In this document: positions 9,120 to 17,503 of the stretch, piece after piece
Position numbering within the stretch: position 1 is the first letter of the stretch
Layout: each line of letters starts with the position of its first letter
Assembly (NCBI RefSeq): GCF_020103695.1
Contig: NZ_JAHXBF010000015.1
Location: 124,001 to 188,000 of the forward strand
From: Hyalangium versicolor
GTDB taxonomy: Bacteria > Myxococcota > Myxococcia > Myxococcales > Myxococcaceae
Length of the DNA: 64,000 nucleotides
Direction of reading: 5' to 3'
Position numbers and translations under genes: made by a program
Notes under the pieces: model-generated
Database searches by the model: none
What the model was told of the DNA's origin: nothing
The model's input: only the letters and a program-made list of their open reading frames with translations

Positions 9120-9247
9120 ACACTGTGCCTTCAGCTGGGTCTCGCGCCTCATGCAACCCCTCCCCTCAACCCAAATGCTCGTCAGCTCGGAGAGAGTCCT
9201 CGCGCTGAGGCGCTCACGTTGGGGAGATCAACAACTCATGGGGCAGC

Positions 9248-9691
9248 TCAGTGCGCACCCTCGAGGAGCGTCTGCCCGTACGGACCATTGTAGGTGACGT
9301 AGAAGCTCATCGGCACGTTGGGAATGGGAGCGAAGGAGATGACGAAGCCATTGTCGTTGTTTCCGCAGCCTCCGAGTTCCACGACGGCTGGATACTGGTA
9401 GGAGGTGAAGGAGATGCCCGGCACAGCGTAGCCGATGCCCGGCGGCCCGCCTTGATACAAGGCGAAAGTGGCGGGAGGGGTGACGCCGTTGAACAGATCC
9501 GGGCGGACGCAGGCCCATCCACTGACGGTAGCCGGTTGGGAGTTGGGCGGGAGCGGACTCGGGAAGGGACCGAGGAAGACGCTGTCCACCCACCCTCGCT
9601 GCTGTGCGTTCCAGTCCCAAGCGAGCGCGAACTGGGACCACAGGATGGCGACCGCGAAAGCACTGCCTTTGAGGAGGTTCTTGAGACTCAT
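9248..9691 (-). CDS. Small secreted protein, unknown function
   Basis: A 147-residue protein with a clear Sec signal peptide (cleavage about ALA24). The mature part is rich in Trp, Gly, Pro and aromatic residues. A GWVDSV segment, an SGWACV segment and a LYQGGPPG segment recall Gly-Trp beta-sandwich repeats of some extracellular bacterial proteins. Two Cys (in GWACVR and GGCGNN) could form a disulfide. ATG 9691 is favoured over ATG 9697 because AAGGA lies six bases upstream of it. The gene stands alone, convergent with the LysR gene. No family assignment is possible from sight. Confidence 0.65.
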   Translation of the reverse strand: MSLKNLLKGSAFAVAILWSQFALAWDWNAQQRGWVDSVFLGPFPSPLPPNSQPATVSGWACVRPDLFNGVTPPATFALYQGGPPGIGYAVPGISFTSYQYPAVVELGGCGNNDNGFVISFAPIPNVPMSFYVTYNGPYGQTLLEGAH

Positions 9692-9866
9692 ATCCATTCC
9701 TTCACGGAGCAGGGGAGATGGAGCTCCGCACCCCGGTGGAGGACTGTCGCAGGCAAGCTATGCGAAAATGTTTCATCTTCCGCACAGGCCGAAAAATTCA
9801 TGCTGTTACAGACTTCACGACCGGAGAAGGGCTCGGCCACGGCGCCGTACCGCCTAGACTCCATCC

Positions 9867-10640
9867 ATGCATGCGCTGAAAAGCCGAGACGGCATCCGGC
9901 TGTTCCATGTCTCTGAAGGCCAGGGCTCACCCCCGCTCGTATTCCTCCATGGGGGGTTGGGCCAACACGCCCACTTCGCGCCCCAGGTGAAACACTTCCA
10001 GCAAACACACCGGATCCTCGCGCCTGATCTCCGGGGCCATGGTCGAAGCGATGCTCCCCGCCAGCTCTACTCCATCGAGGGCTTCGCCGAGGATGTCGCC
10101 TTCCTCTGCTCCGAGGAAAGCCTCGAGCAGGCCGTGGTGGTCGGGCACAGCATGGGTGGGCTCGTCGCGCTGGAGCTGGCCGTGCGGTTCCCGAAGCTGG
10201 CCTGCGCCATCGTGCTCCTCGAGTCCCCGGTGGTCCCTCCCGCCGATCATGCCAAGCGCAGCGATGCACTGCTGAGCATGCTCCGAGGCCCCGACTTCAC
10301 GCGGACGGTCGAGCAGTGGGCTCGCCACATGGTGGGCCCTTCGAGCCCGCACGCGGAGCAGGTGGTAACGGACATGGTGGCCACGCCCCAGTTCGTCGCC
10401 GTCTCGGCCATCGAGCACATGCTTCGCTATGACTCCGCTGCCGCCGCGGCCTCCTGCCAGGTACCGATGCTCGTCGTCGACGGCGCGGTGGACACCGAGC
10501 GCTTGCGCCGCCTGTGCCCGCGCGCCGTCTTCGGGAAGACCGTTGGAGGAGGCCACTACATCCAGCTCGATGTTCCCGTTCAGGTGAACGACATGATCGA
10601 ACGGTTCATCCGTGGTCTGGGGGAAGCGAAGGAGAAATGA
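9867..10640 (+). CDS. Alpha/beta-fold hydrolase
   Basis: A cytoplasmic alpha/beta hydrolase of 257 residues with no signal peptide. HGG at 28-30 forms the oxyanion hole, and the nucleophile elbow GHSMGG places Ser95. The acid is Asp205 or Asp209 and the base His230 (GGGHYIQ). The layout is that of small esterases, lactonases and C-C hydrolases of the MhpC/haloperoxidase-like group; the substrate is unknown. The gene stands alone and is convergent with ddl, with 33 bases between stops. Confidence 0.88.
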   Translation: MHALKSRDGIRLFHVSEGQGSPPLVFLHGGLGQHAHFAPQVKHFQQTHRILAPDLRGHGRSDAPRQLYSIEGFAEDVAFLCSEESLEQAVVVGHSMGGLVALELAVRFPKLACAIVLLESPVVPPADHAKRSDALLSMLRGPDFTRTVEQWARHMVGPSSPHAEQVVTDMVATPQFVAVSAIEHMLRYDSAAAAASCQVPMLVVDGAVDTERLRRLCPRAVFGKTVGGGHYIQLDVPVQVNDMIERFIRGLGEAKEK

Positions 10641-10673
10641 GGGGCAGAGCCTGACGGGTCCGCCCCTGGAGGC

Positions 10674-11651
10674 TCAGCCGACCACGGCACGGCGCGGCGC
10701 GGGCTGCACGGTGGCCGTCTCCGGCGCCTCCGTCACCCCGGCCTCGTCGCGGCTGGCCAGCTCGAGGATGCGCTCGCACAACTGCGGGAAGGTGATGCCC
10801 CGCTGCGCCGCGATCTTCGGCAGCAGGCTCATCGGCGTCAGCCCGGGCAGCGTATTCACCTCGAGGACCACATCGTTCTCCTCCTCGGAGCAGATGAGGT
10901 CCACCCGGCCATAACCGCGGCAACCCAGCGCCTGCCACGCCGACAGCGCCAGTTGCTCCACGTTCGCCACGCGCGTGGCGGACATGCGCGGCGGCAGGTG
11001 GTAGCGCGAACCGCCCTTGTACTTGGCCTCGTAGTCGAAGCCCTCGCGGGGATAGGAGATCTCGCAGCTGCCGAGCACCTCGCCGCCCAGGATGCCCACC
11101 GTCACCTCGCGGCCGCGCACGAAGCGCTCGACCAGGGCCTCGCCGCCGTAGCGGCACGCGTCGGCCACCGCGGTGGTCAGCGCCTCGACGTCATTCACCA
11201 TCGCCAAGCCCACCGACGAGCCTCCACACGCCGGCTTCACCACCGCGGGGAAGCCCAGGTCGCCGTGGCGCACCTGGAGCGAGGACAGCTCGTCGCGGCC
11301 GATGCGGTAGCCCTGCGGCGTGGGCAGGTTGTGCAGCCGGAAGAGCTTCTTGGCGAAGGGCTTGTTCATCGCCAGCGCCGAGGCCAGCACGCCCGAGCCC
11401 GTGTAGGGCAGCCCGAGCAGCTCCAGCAGCCCCTGCACCTTGCCGTCCTCGCCCATGCGCCCGTGGAGCGCAAGGAAGGCCACGTCCATCTCGGCCGAAC
11501 GCAGCACCCGGTCCAACCCCGGCCCGGCGAAGACGCGGGTCACCGAGTGGCCCTGCCCTTCGAGCGCGGCAACCACCGCCTCGCCAGTCTTCAGTGAAAT
11601 CTCCCGCTCCTCGCCCCACCCGCCCATCAGCACTCCGACGCGCTTGCCCAT
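10674..11651 (-). CDS. ddl: D-alanine--D-alanine ligase
   Basis: An ATP-grasp ligase of 325 residues that joins two D-alanines for peptidoglycan precursor synthesis in the cytoplasm. Visible motifs: the N-terminal GGWGEEREIS, HGRMGEDGKVQG, the ATP-grasp KPACGGSSVG and the metal-binding VLEVNTLPGLT. ATG 11651 was chosen for its AGGAGG ribosome binding site; the frame extends upstream to 11720 without support. The last 25 residues, Ala/Pro-rich, are an extension beyond the usual Ddl end. It is not in a mur/fts cluster here but stands alone. Confidence 0.95.
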   Translation of the reverse strand: MGKRVGVLMGGWGEEREISLKTGEAVVAALEGQGHSVTRVFAGPGLDRVLRSAEMDVAFLALHGRMGEDGKVQGLLELLGLPYTGSGVLASALAMNKPFAKKLFRLHNLPTPQGYRIGRDELSSLQVRHGDLGFPAVVKPACGGSSVGLAMVNDVEALTTAVADACRYGGEALVERFVRGREVTVGILGGEVLGSCEISYPREGFDYEAKYKGGSRYHLPPRMSATRVANVEQLALSAWQALGCRGYGRVDLICSEEENDVVLEVNTLPGLTPMSLLPKIAAQRGITFPQLCERILELASRDEAGVTEAPETATVQPAPRRAVVG

Positions 11652-11742
11652 GTTGGTGACTTCCTCCTGGGTCAGTCCCTCAGCACGCCGAATGCCAACA
11701 CCACTTGTGCTACAGGTCACGAAAACTGCCAGCGGGAGTGGG

Positions 11743-11770
11743 TGTAACCCTTTGATTTCGCGGGGTTACA
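11743..11770. promoter_or_regulatory. Inverted repeat upstream of ddl
   Basis: TGTAACCC, twelve bases, GGGTTACA: perfect eight-base arms, 92-119 bases upstream of the ddl ATG on the minus strand. The spacing suits a dimeric regulator or a leader hairpin. No regulator is identified. Confidence 0.3.
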
Positions 11771-11781
11771 GGGATGTAGCT

Positions 11782-11817
11782 TGTGGCCCTCCAGCCACGC
11801 GCGGCAGGAGGGCCACA
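11782..11817 (-). terminator. Strong hairpin after the DGG-repeat lipoprotein gene
   Basis: A perfect 11-bp stem (TGTGGCCCTCC / GGAGGGCCACA) with a 14-base loop, 44 bases past the stop of the lipoprotein gene and before ddl. There is no U-tract on either strand, so it may act as a weak terminator or an mRNA-stabilising 3' hairpin. Confidence 0.45.
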
Positions 11818-11860
11818 TGAGCAGGGCAGGCAGGCAGACGATTTTGCAGCTCCCGGGAGG

Positions 11861-12154
11861 CTAACGGCCTCCGTCGGCACCGCCGTCACGGCCTCCGTCG
11901 GCACCGCCATCCGTGCCGCCATCACCGCCCGCATCGGCACCGCCATCCGTGCCGCCGTCGGTGCCTCCATCCCGGCCTCCATCGGGTACCGCGCCGGGCG
12001 AGGAGACACACTTCCCATCCACACAGGCGTAGTCCTCCAGGCACTGGCCCTGGGAATCACAGGGCTGTCCCTCGGGATCGAAGTCAGAGAGGAGACTGCA
12101 GGCCGAGAGCACGGCCACGGTCGAGAACAACCACAGGAGTCGTTGAGAGCGCAT
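11861..12154 (-). CDS. Small Cys-rich lipoprotein with Asp-Gly-Gly repeat tail
   Basis: A 97-residue lipoprotein. Lipobox LSAC ends at Cys19. A short Cys-rich knot follows (Cys32, Cys38, Cys44, Cys49), of the kind found repeated in many myxobacterial surface proteins. From residue 58 to the end it is almost only DGG, RDGG, TDGG and ADGG units, which should be flexible and acidic, perhaps calcium-binding or a surface spacer. It lies two bases downstream of the PEGA-protein gene on the same strand, so the two are probably co-transcribed. Confidence 0.7.
   Translation of the reverse strand: MRSQRLLWLFSTVAVLSACSLLSDFDPEGQPCDSQGQCLEDYACVDGKCVSSPGAVPDGGRDGGTDGGTDGGADAGGDGGTDGGADGGRDGGADGGR
11864..11986 (-). 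repeat. GGC/GAC-rich coding repeat (DGG tail)
   Basis: Imperfect nine- to twelve-base coding units produce the (R/T/A)DGG tail. The units vary at third positions, so this is a selected protein repeat and not a recent tandem DNA expansion. It is not a CRISPR array: there are no unique spacers. Confidence 0.6.
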
Positions 12155-12156
12155 GT

Positions 12157-14019
12157 CTAGTAGTTCCGGAGATCATCCTCGTCGAGGGCAGGCTTCTTCT
12201 TCTTCTTCTCCTCTTCCTCGCGCTTCTTCTTCTCCTCCTGCTCGCGCTTCTTGCGCTCTTCCTGCTCGCGCTTCGCAGCCTCCTCGCGCTTCTTCTTCTC
12301 CTCTTCCTCGCGCTTGAGCCGCTCCTCCTCCTGCTTGCGCCGCTCCTCCTCCTCGCGCTTGAGCTGCGCCTCCTCCTCGCGCTTGCGCTTCTCCTCCTCG
12401 CGAGCGTTGGCGGCCGGCTTGCTCTGAGGAGCAGGAGCAGGCGTGGGCGCAGGAGCAGGGGGGGGCGCTGGCTTCTCCGCCGGCTTCTCCGCCGGACGGG
12501 CCGCGGGCGTCGGCTCCCGAGTGGACGCGGGAGCGGGAGTGGACGCCGGCTCACGGCTCGGAGGAGGCGCCCGAGCGGCAGGAGTCGCCGAGCGGCTCGG
12601 CTTGGCCGCGGCCTTGCCGCCACTGTCGCCTCCCGCGAACGCCAGCCAGGAGCCCGTGCCCGCCGCCACGAGTCCGCCGATGACTCCGATGTCGGCGAGC
12701 AGCGCGAACGTCTTCCCGTCGGAGCGGAGCTTCTCCGCCGTAGGGCTGTTCTGGACCGCGTTCTTGAAGTCACTCGACTTGGTGGAGGCCTGGAGCCCGA
12801 AGATCAACCCTCCCACCACGAGCGCCGCGCCCGTGCCGATCAGCACGTAGCCCGCGGTCTTGCGCCCCGAGCTCGTCTGGACGGCGGGGATGTGCACCGG
12901 CTTCCCCTTCGCGCGCGCCGCGTCCGACTGCAGCACGCTGGTCAGCAGCGCCAGCATGGCCGAATCCATCGCCTCGCCCGTCCCCGGCACGGGCACCGTC
13001 GCGTAGGCCAGGTTGTGGCCATCCGCCACGTCCACGCGGACGCCGATGGCGTCCTGAGCCGTCGCCCCCGGGGCACCTCGCACCATGAGCGCCACCACCT
13101 GCTGCGCGCCCGTCAGCGTGCCCACCTCCCGAAGCGCCGCGTCCCGGTCCAGCCCGTCGGGATCCTTGGCGATCCGGTCCACCAACACCTTCAGCTGCTT
13201 GCTGGCCGGCACGGGCTCGAGCGTGAAGCTCACCTCGCCGCGAGCCTTCCCCTGGGCCTGCCCGTAGCCCGGCGCGATCACCGTGACGAAGTGCTCGGCG
13301 GACGTGAGGCCGGACAGCGTCTTGGGCGTAAAGCCGCGGAACTCTCCATCCACGAAGACGCGAGCGACGACATCCCCCGTCTTCACCTCGAGCGACCGGT
13401 TCGCCTCGTTGAGGATGCTCTTGCGCAGCTTCTCGATGGTGGCGAGCTCGTCCGCGGGGAAGTAGTTGGAGGAGAACTCGGCGTTGGGATTCCGGGGGAG
13501 CATCTCCCTCAATTCCTTGAGAAAGCCCTTGTTGTCCCCGTTGGCCACGTACGAGGCGATCTTCATCACCTTCGCCCGCGTCATATCCGCGAAGTGCCGG
13601 GTGAGATCGCTGCCCTCGTACGTCTGCGCCGCCTTGTCGAACTGCTTGAGCGCCTTCTGGGTGTCCAGCTCGTCATAGGCCTTGAGGCCTTCCTTGAGCG
13701 CCGCGGCGGCCTCCTGGGCCTTCTCCTCGCGCTCCTGGACACCTTGCGCATCCAGCGCCTCGGCCAGGGGGACGGGCGCGAAGCGATCAGAGCCCGCCAC
13801 CGTCTTCTCGGCCAGCCAGGTCAGCCGCGGCACTTCGGCCTGGGCGGGCGCGTCGAGCGGCACCACCAGGACAAGGAGCTTCGGTGCCGCCGCGGACGGA
13901 AGCACTCGGGGTAACAGGCGCAGCGCGGGTTGCTGCGCGAGCGCCGGACTGGCGGCGAGCAACCCCACCAGGAGGCCACTCAGCCCCGCCTCCAGCGCGC
14001 GGATCCAGGTTCGTCTCAT
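12157..14019 (-). CDS. PEGA-domain envelope protein with Lys/Glu-rich tail
   Basis: An exported protein of 620 residues. The signal peptide ends near ALA28. A helical region with a repeat-like segment (about 85-170) comes first, then a PEGA beta-domain (about 215-255, VFVDGEFRGFTPKTL), which in this family binds envelope surfaces. Two hydrophobic helices follow at about 385-470, then an Ala/Pro-rich linker. The last 75 residues are almost all Lys, Arg and Glu in EEERRKQEEE-like heptads, predicting a single alpha helix or coiled coil. The start at ATG 14019 has GGGAAG just upstream; ATG 14034 is an alternative that would lie in the loop of the hairpin described separately. Function unknown. 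Confidence 0.75.
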   Translation of the reverse strand: MRRTWIRALEAGLSGLLVGLLAASPALAQQPALRLLPRVLPSAAAPKLLVLVVPLDAPAQAEVPRLTWLAEKTVAGSDRFAPVPLAEALDAQGVQEREEKAQEAAAALKEGLKAYDELDTQKALKQFDKAAQTYEGSDLTRHFADMTRAKVMKIASYVANGDNKGFLKELREMLPRNPNAEFSSNYFPADELATIEKLRKSILNEANRSLEVKTGDVVARVFVDGEFRGFTPKTLSGLTSAEHFVTVIAPGYGQAQGKARGEVSFTLEPVPASKQLKVLVDRIAKDPDGLDRDAALREVGTLTGAQQVVALMVRGAPGATAQDAIGVRVDVADGHNLAYATVPVPGTGEAMDSAMLALLTSVLQSDAARAKGKPVHIPAVQTSSGRKTAGYVLIGTGAALVVGGLIFGLQASTKSSDFKNAVQNSPTAEKLRSDGKTFALLADIGVIGGLVAAGTGSWLAFAGGDSGGKAAAKPSRSATPAARAPPPSREPASTPAPASTREPTPAARPAEKPAEKPAPPPAPAPTPAPAPQSKPAANAREEEKRKREEEAQLKREEEERRKQEEERLKREEEEKKKREEAAKREQEERKKREQEEKKKREEEEKKKKKPALDEDDLRNY

Positions 14020-14021
14020 CA

Positions 14022-14042
14022 CTCTTCCCGACATGGGAAGAG
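14022..14042 (-). promoter_or_regulatory. Hairpin covering the ribosome binding site of the PEGA gene
   Basis: CTCTTCCC, five bases, GGGAAGAG: perfect eight-base arms. In the minus-strand mRNA the second arm is the GGGAAG ribosome binding site two bases before ATG 14019, and the alternative ATG 14034 overlaps the loop. When folded, the stem would hide the ribosome binding site. Confidence 0.4.
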
Positions 14043-14083
14043 GATTACCTGGAGTACAAGGGGAAAAGCCAGCCGCGAAAACA

Positions 14084-15412
14084 CTACCGATCCGTCGCCC
14101 CCGCTCGGGAGGGGACGGCCGGCTCTGCCCCGGCAAGGGTATTGATGTATTCCAGGGCCACCTTGAGCGGCGGATCCTTGAGCTTCGCCGTCACATCCCA
14201 GGGCTTCAGGTTCGCTGGCAGTGTGCGCGAGTTGGAGTTCTGCTCGGAAGTCGACACCACGGGCTCCGCCTTGAAGTGCCGCTCCAGGTCCTTCTCTCGC
14301 GTCTCGCGGCCGGGCTTGCCGCCCGCGTCGTCGGGGATGAGGAAGTCCGGGGTGATTCCGCGCTCCTGGATGCTGCGCCCACTCGGAGTGTAATAGCGCG
14401 CGATGGTCAGCTTCAGGCCCGAGCCATCCTCCAGCTCGATGACCGTCTGGACGCTGCCCTTGCCAAAGGTCTGCGAGCCCATGATGACGGCGCGGCCGTG
14501 GTCCTGCAGCGCCCCCGCGACAATCTCCGAGGCCGAGGCGCTCCCCGCGTTCACCAGCACCACCAGCGGGTAGTTGGGCTCGGTGTCCCGGTCCTTGCTG
14601 CGCTCCTCGGTGGCGTTGGCGCCATTGCGCCCGCGCGTGCTGACAATGGGCAGGTTGCCGGGCAGGAAGCGGTCGCTGATGGCCACGGCCTGATCCAGCA
14701 GGCCGCCCGGGTTGTTGCGCAGATCCAACACCACCCCGCGCAATTCCTTGCCACCGTTGAGGCCGCGCAGCCGATCCAGTTCCTTGCGCAGGTACAGGTC
14801 CGTGCGGTCCTGGAAGTTCTTCACCTTCACGTAGCCGATGCCGCCGTAGAGCGCACCCTCCACGGAGACGATCCGGATGTGGTCTCGGATGATGGCCAGC
14901 TCGCGCGGAGCGCTGAAGCCCTCGCGCATGATGGTGAGCAGCACCCGCTTGCCCGCCGGGCCGCGCATCTTCTGGAGCGCCCAGGCGAGATCCTGCCCCT
15001 GCGTGCTGTCGTCATCGATGCGGAGGATTTCGTCCCCGGGGCGCAGGCCAGCGCGGGCCGCGGGCGTGTCGTCGATGGCGGCCACCACGACGATGCGCTC
15101 TCCCTTGCGAGCAATCTCGACGCCCAGGCCTCCGAACTCGCCGGAGGTGTCGATCTTCATCTCCTTGAAGATCTCGGGCGGCATGAAGAGGGTGTGCGGA
15201 TCCAGCGTCTCGAGCATGCCCTTGATGGCGCCGTGCATGAGCCTGCGGCTGTCCACCGGCTCCACGTAGTTGTTCTCCACGTACGAGAGGACGCGAGCGA
15301 ACACCTCCAGGCTCTTGTAGGTGTCGTCTTCGCGGTCCGCGCGGGCGGTGGCGGCGACGAGCAGCAAGCCCGCCGCGAGAGCCACACGCCACGAGTGGAG
15401 CAGGCGGTTCAC
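14084..15412 (-). CDS. S41-family carboxy-terminal processing protease (CtpA-like)
   Basis: A periplasmic serine protease of 442 residues with a signal peptide (about 1-25). A PDZ domain (about 87-172, GGLGVEIARKGE) presents C-terminal tails. The catalytic Ser/Lys pair is Ser293 in NAGSASASEI and Lys318 in QTFGKGS, 25 residues apart as in CtpA. A C-terminal extension of about 70 residues is charged. CtpA-type proteases trim exported proteins and regulate peptidoglycan hydrolases, and genes for them often follow ftsEX and an EnvC-like gene, as here apart from one inserted hydrolase gene. Confidence 0.93.
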   Translation of the reverse strand: MNRLLHSWRVALAAGLLLVAATARADREDDTYKSLEVFARVLSYVENNYVEPVDSRRLMHGAIKGMLETLDPHTLFMPPEIFKEMKIDTSGEFGGLGVEIARKGERIVVVAAIDDTPAARAGLRPGDEILRIDDDSTQGQDLAWALQKMRGPAGKRVLLTIMREGFSAPRELAIIRDHIRIVSVEGALYGGIGYVKVKNFQDRTDLYLRKELDRLRGLNGGKELRGVVLDLRNNPGGLLDQAVAISDRFLPGNLPIVSTRGRNGANATEERSKDRDTEPNYPLVVLVNAGSASASEIVAGALQDHGRAVIMGSQTFGKGSVQTVIELEDGSGLKLTIARYYTPSGRSIQERGITPDFLIPDDAGGKPGRETREKDLERHFKAEPVVSTSEQNSNSRTLPANLKPWDVTAKLKDPPLKVALEYINTLAGAEPAVPSRAGATDR

Positions 15413-15458
15413 GTGGTGTGTCCTTTCCCCGGGTGGCCGGACCAGTCTACACCCGAGC

Positions 15459-16328
15459 CTAGAGGCCCGCTGAGTCGGCGAAGCGCACCAGGTGGGACAC
15501 CAGCTCGTCGGGCCGCTCCACCTGGGGGACGTGCCCGAAGCCCTCCACCACGTGAATCTCGGCGTGCGGGGGCAGGTGGGCCCGGTAGTAGTCCAGCGTC
15601 TCGGCGGGCAGCAGGCGCTCGCTTGCTCCCCACAGGAGCAGCACGGGCATGCTCAGGCCTCGCAGCGCCTCGGGAGCCAGACTCGCGCGCGTGGCCTTGG
15701 CCTCGGCCGCCAGCGCCTGCACGGTGGGAGAGCCGTAGAACTTCTTCATCTCGTTGGCGAAGAGGATCAGCGGCAGCGGCGCCTTGTGGAAGAGGCGCCG
15801 GGTGAGCGCGCGGGCCTCGGAGGCCGTGCGCACATCAAAGGAATTGAGCAGCGCATCCGTGGCCTCGGGCGTCAGCGCGGCGCCGGCCGGGGCCACCAGG
15901 GCCAGGGCCTTCACGCACTCGGGGTGCTCGGCCGCGAGGTTGACCGCCATGGCGCCCCCCAGCGAGTTGCCCACCACGAAGGCGGGCTCCCCCACCTCCT
16001 GCTTGCACCAGGCGCTCAGCACATCGAACTGGCCGCGCACGCACACCGGACCGCCGCAGTACGCCGCGGAGAAGCCGTGGCCCGGGAGATCCACCGCCAT
16101 CACGCGAGAGAAGCGGCTCCCCAGCCGGCGGAACAGCCCGGCGAAGCCGTTGGCCGAGCCTCCCAGGCCATGCACCAGCACCACCGGAGCTCCACGGCCC
16201 TGCCCTCGGTAGTCGTACATGTGGACGGACTGCCCGGCCACGGTCACCACCTTGGACTCCACGCCCCGCTTCACCAGCACGTGGCGCATCACCTTCTGCA
16301 CATTTCCCAGCAGATCCACGGTGTTCAC
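15459..16328 (-). CDS. Alpha/beta-fold hydrolase
   Basis: A 289-residue cytoplasmic alpha/beta hydrolase. HGLGG (53-57) is the oxyanion-hole loop, GNSLGG places the nucleophile at Ser122, and EGFGHVPQVE near the C-terminus carries the catalytic His. Ser122 sits in GNSLGG rather than the common GHSMGG, as in MhpC-like and some lipase-like members. The gene lies between the EnvC-like gene and the CtpA-like gene on the same strand with short gaps (59 and 46 bases), so it is probably part of that operon. Substrate unknown; a lipid ester or acyl group is plausible. Confidence 0.87.
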   Translation of the reverse strand: MNTVDLLGNVQKVMRHVLVKRGVESKVVTVAGQSVHMYDYRGQGRGAPVVLVHGLGGSANGFAGLFRRLGSRFSRVMAVDLPGHGFSAAYCGGPVCVRGQFDVLSAWCKQEVGEPAFVVGNSLGGAMAVNLAAEHPECVKALALVAPAGAALTPEATDALLNSFDVRTASEARALTRRLFHKAPLPLILFANEMKKFYGSPTVQALAAEAKATRASLAPEALRGLSMPVLLLWGASERLLPAETLDYYRAHLPPHAEIHVVEGFGHVPQVERPDELVSHLVRFADSAGL

Positions 16329-16387
16329 CCGCTCCTGAGCAGCTTCTGGGCCCTAACCTAACCGGCCCGTATCCCTCTTGCACCGAG

Positions 16388-17503
16388 TCATGAGCCGCGG
16401 GCGAACCAGGGCGCGGGATCCACGGCCAGGCCGCCCTTGCGGATCTCGAAATAGAGGTAGGCGCCCTTGAGCGAGCCCGTGTCTCCCACGGTGCCAATCT
16501 GCTCCCCCACCTGAACCTCCGCGCCCACCTCGAGCAGCACCGAGGACAGGTGCGCCATGAGCGAGTGGTAGCCGCTCCCATGGTCCAGGATGAGCAGGTT
16601 GCCGTAGCCGCGCATCCACCCGGCGAAGACGACCTTGCCCTCGGCCACCGCATGCACCGGGGCTCCCTCCGCGGCGCGGATGTCCACGCCCTTCTGCACG
16701 GTGACGGTGTTGAAGAGCGGGTTGACCACCTTGCCGAACCCCACCTCGACGACGCCCGGGGTGGGAAAGGGCAGCTTGCCCTTGAGCGCGCGGAACCCGG
16801 TGGCGGTCATCCCTTCCTTCAGGTCCTCGAGCATGCGCGTCAGCTCCGCGTCCGCCTGCTCCAGCTCGCGCAGCGTTCGCTTCACCAGGTCCGCCTCGCC
16901 CGTGAGCGTGGCCACCACGTCCTTCAAGGCCGCCTGCTGCTGCTGGGCGAAGCTCACCTGCTCCTTGAGAAAGGCCATGCGCGAAGCGAGCGAGCCCTGC
17001 AGGCGCCGCAGCTCCAGCAGGGCCTGGTGCTCGAGCCGCGCCACCTGCTGCACGGCGCGCAGCAGCTCGAGATCGCTCTTCATCGTCGCCTCCAGCGTGC
17101 GAGCGCGCCACACGAGCGAGGAGAAGTCCTCGGAGGTGAGCAACACCTCCAGGGGCTGGCGGCGCGTCAGCCGGTACAGGGCGCGCATCCGAGGCGTGAG
17201 CCGGCGAAGCTGCTGCTGGAGCACCATGCGCGCGACGGCCTCTTCCTTCTCGGCGGCGGCCACGCGCTTGCGGAAGACGGCCAGGTCCTTCTCCACCACC
17301 TGCACGCGCTTGCGGGAGAAGGCGGAGATCTGCTCCAGCAGCTCCAGCCCCTCCAGGACGGACACTTTCTTGGACTCGATGAGCGCCAGGGCCGTGCGCT
17401 GCGTGGCGAGCTGCTCGCGCACGGCGGCCCGCTCCACCGCCTCGTCCTGAGCGAGCGCGGTGGTGGCAACCAGCAGCAGCGTGAGGAGGACCGTGCGGCT
17501 CAT
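16388..17503 (-). CDS. EnvC-like murein hydrolase activator, degenerate LytM domain
   Basis: A periplasmic protein of 371 residues with a signal peptide (about 1-18), a long coiled coil (about 20-220) and a C-terminal M23/LytM domain (about 250-365). The zinc-binding residues of active M23 enzymes are missing: the HxGxD position reads QKGVD, and the HLHFE position reads YLYFE. Like EnvC it should be a non-catalytic activator of cell-wall amidases, driven by FtsEX at the division site. ATG 17503 overlaps the ftsX stop as ATGA, which fixes the start and implies translational coupling. The frame continues upstream only as antisense. Confidence 0.92.
   Translation of the reverse strand: MSRTVLLTLLLVATTALAQDEAVERAAVREQLATQRTALALIESKKVSVLEGLELLEQISAFSRKRVQVVEKDLAVFRKRVAAAEKEEAVARMVLQQQLRRLTPRMRALYRLTRRQPLEVLLTSEDFSSLVWRARTLEATMKSDLELLRAVQQVARLEHQALLELRRLQGSLASRMAFLKEQVSFAQQQQAALKDVVATLTGEADLVKRTLRELEQADAELTRMLEDLKEGMTATGFRALKGKLPFPTPGVVEVGFGKVVNPLFNTVTVQKGVDIRAAEGAPVHAVAEGKVVFAGWMRGYGNLLILDHGSGYHSLMAHLSSVLLEVGAEVQVGEQIGTVGDTGSLKGAYLYFEIRKGGLAVDPAPWFARGS

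Noticed and set aside
9755..9780. Possible Fur box before the alpha/beta hydrolase gene
   Set aside because: The AT-rich stretch around GAAAATGTTTCATC matches the Fur consensus poorly, and the neighbours are not iron genes.
11864..11986. Possible CRISPR or tandem DNA repeat
   Set aside because: The period is short, there are no unique spacers, and it encodes the DGG tail of a lipoprotein in frame.
12160..12420. Low-complexity CTTCTT/CTCCTC DNA as a simple repeat element
   Set aside because: It is the coding sequence of the Lys/Glu-rich helical tail of the PEGA protein, with codon variation.
13682..15805. 707-residue plus-strand open frame
   Set aside because: Antisense across the PEGA, CtpA-like and hydrolase genes, all with catalytic or domain motifs.
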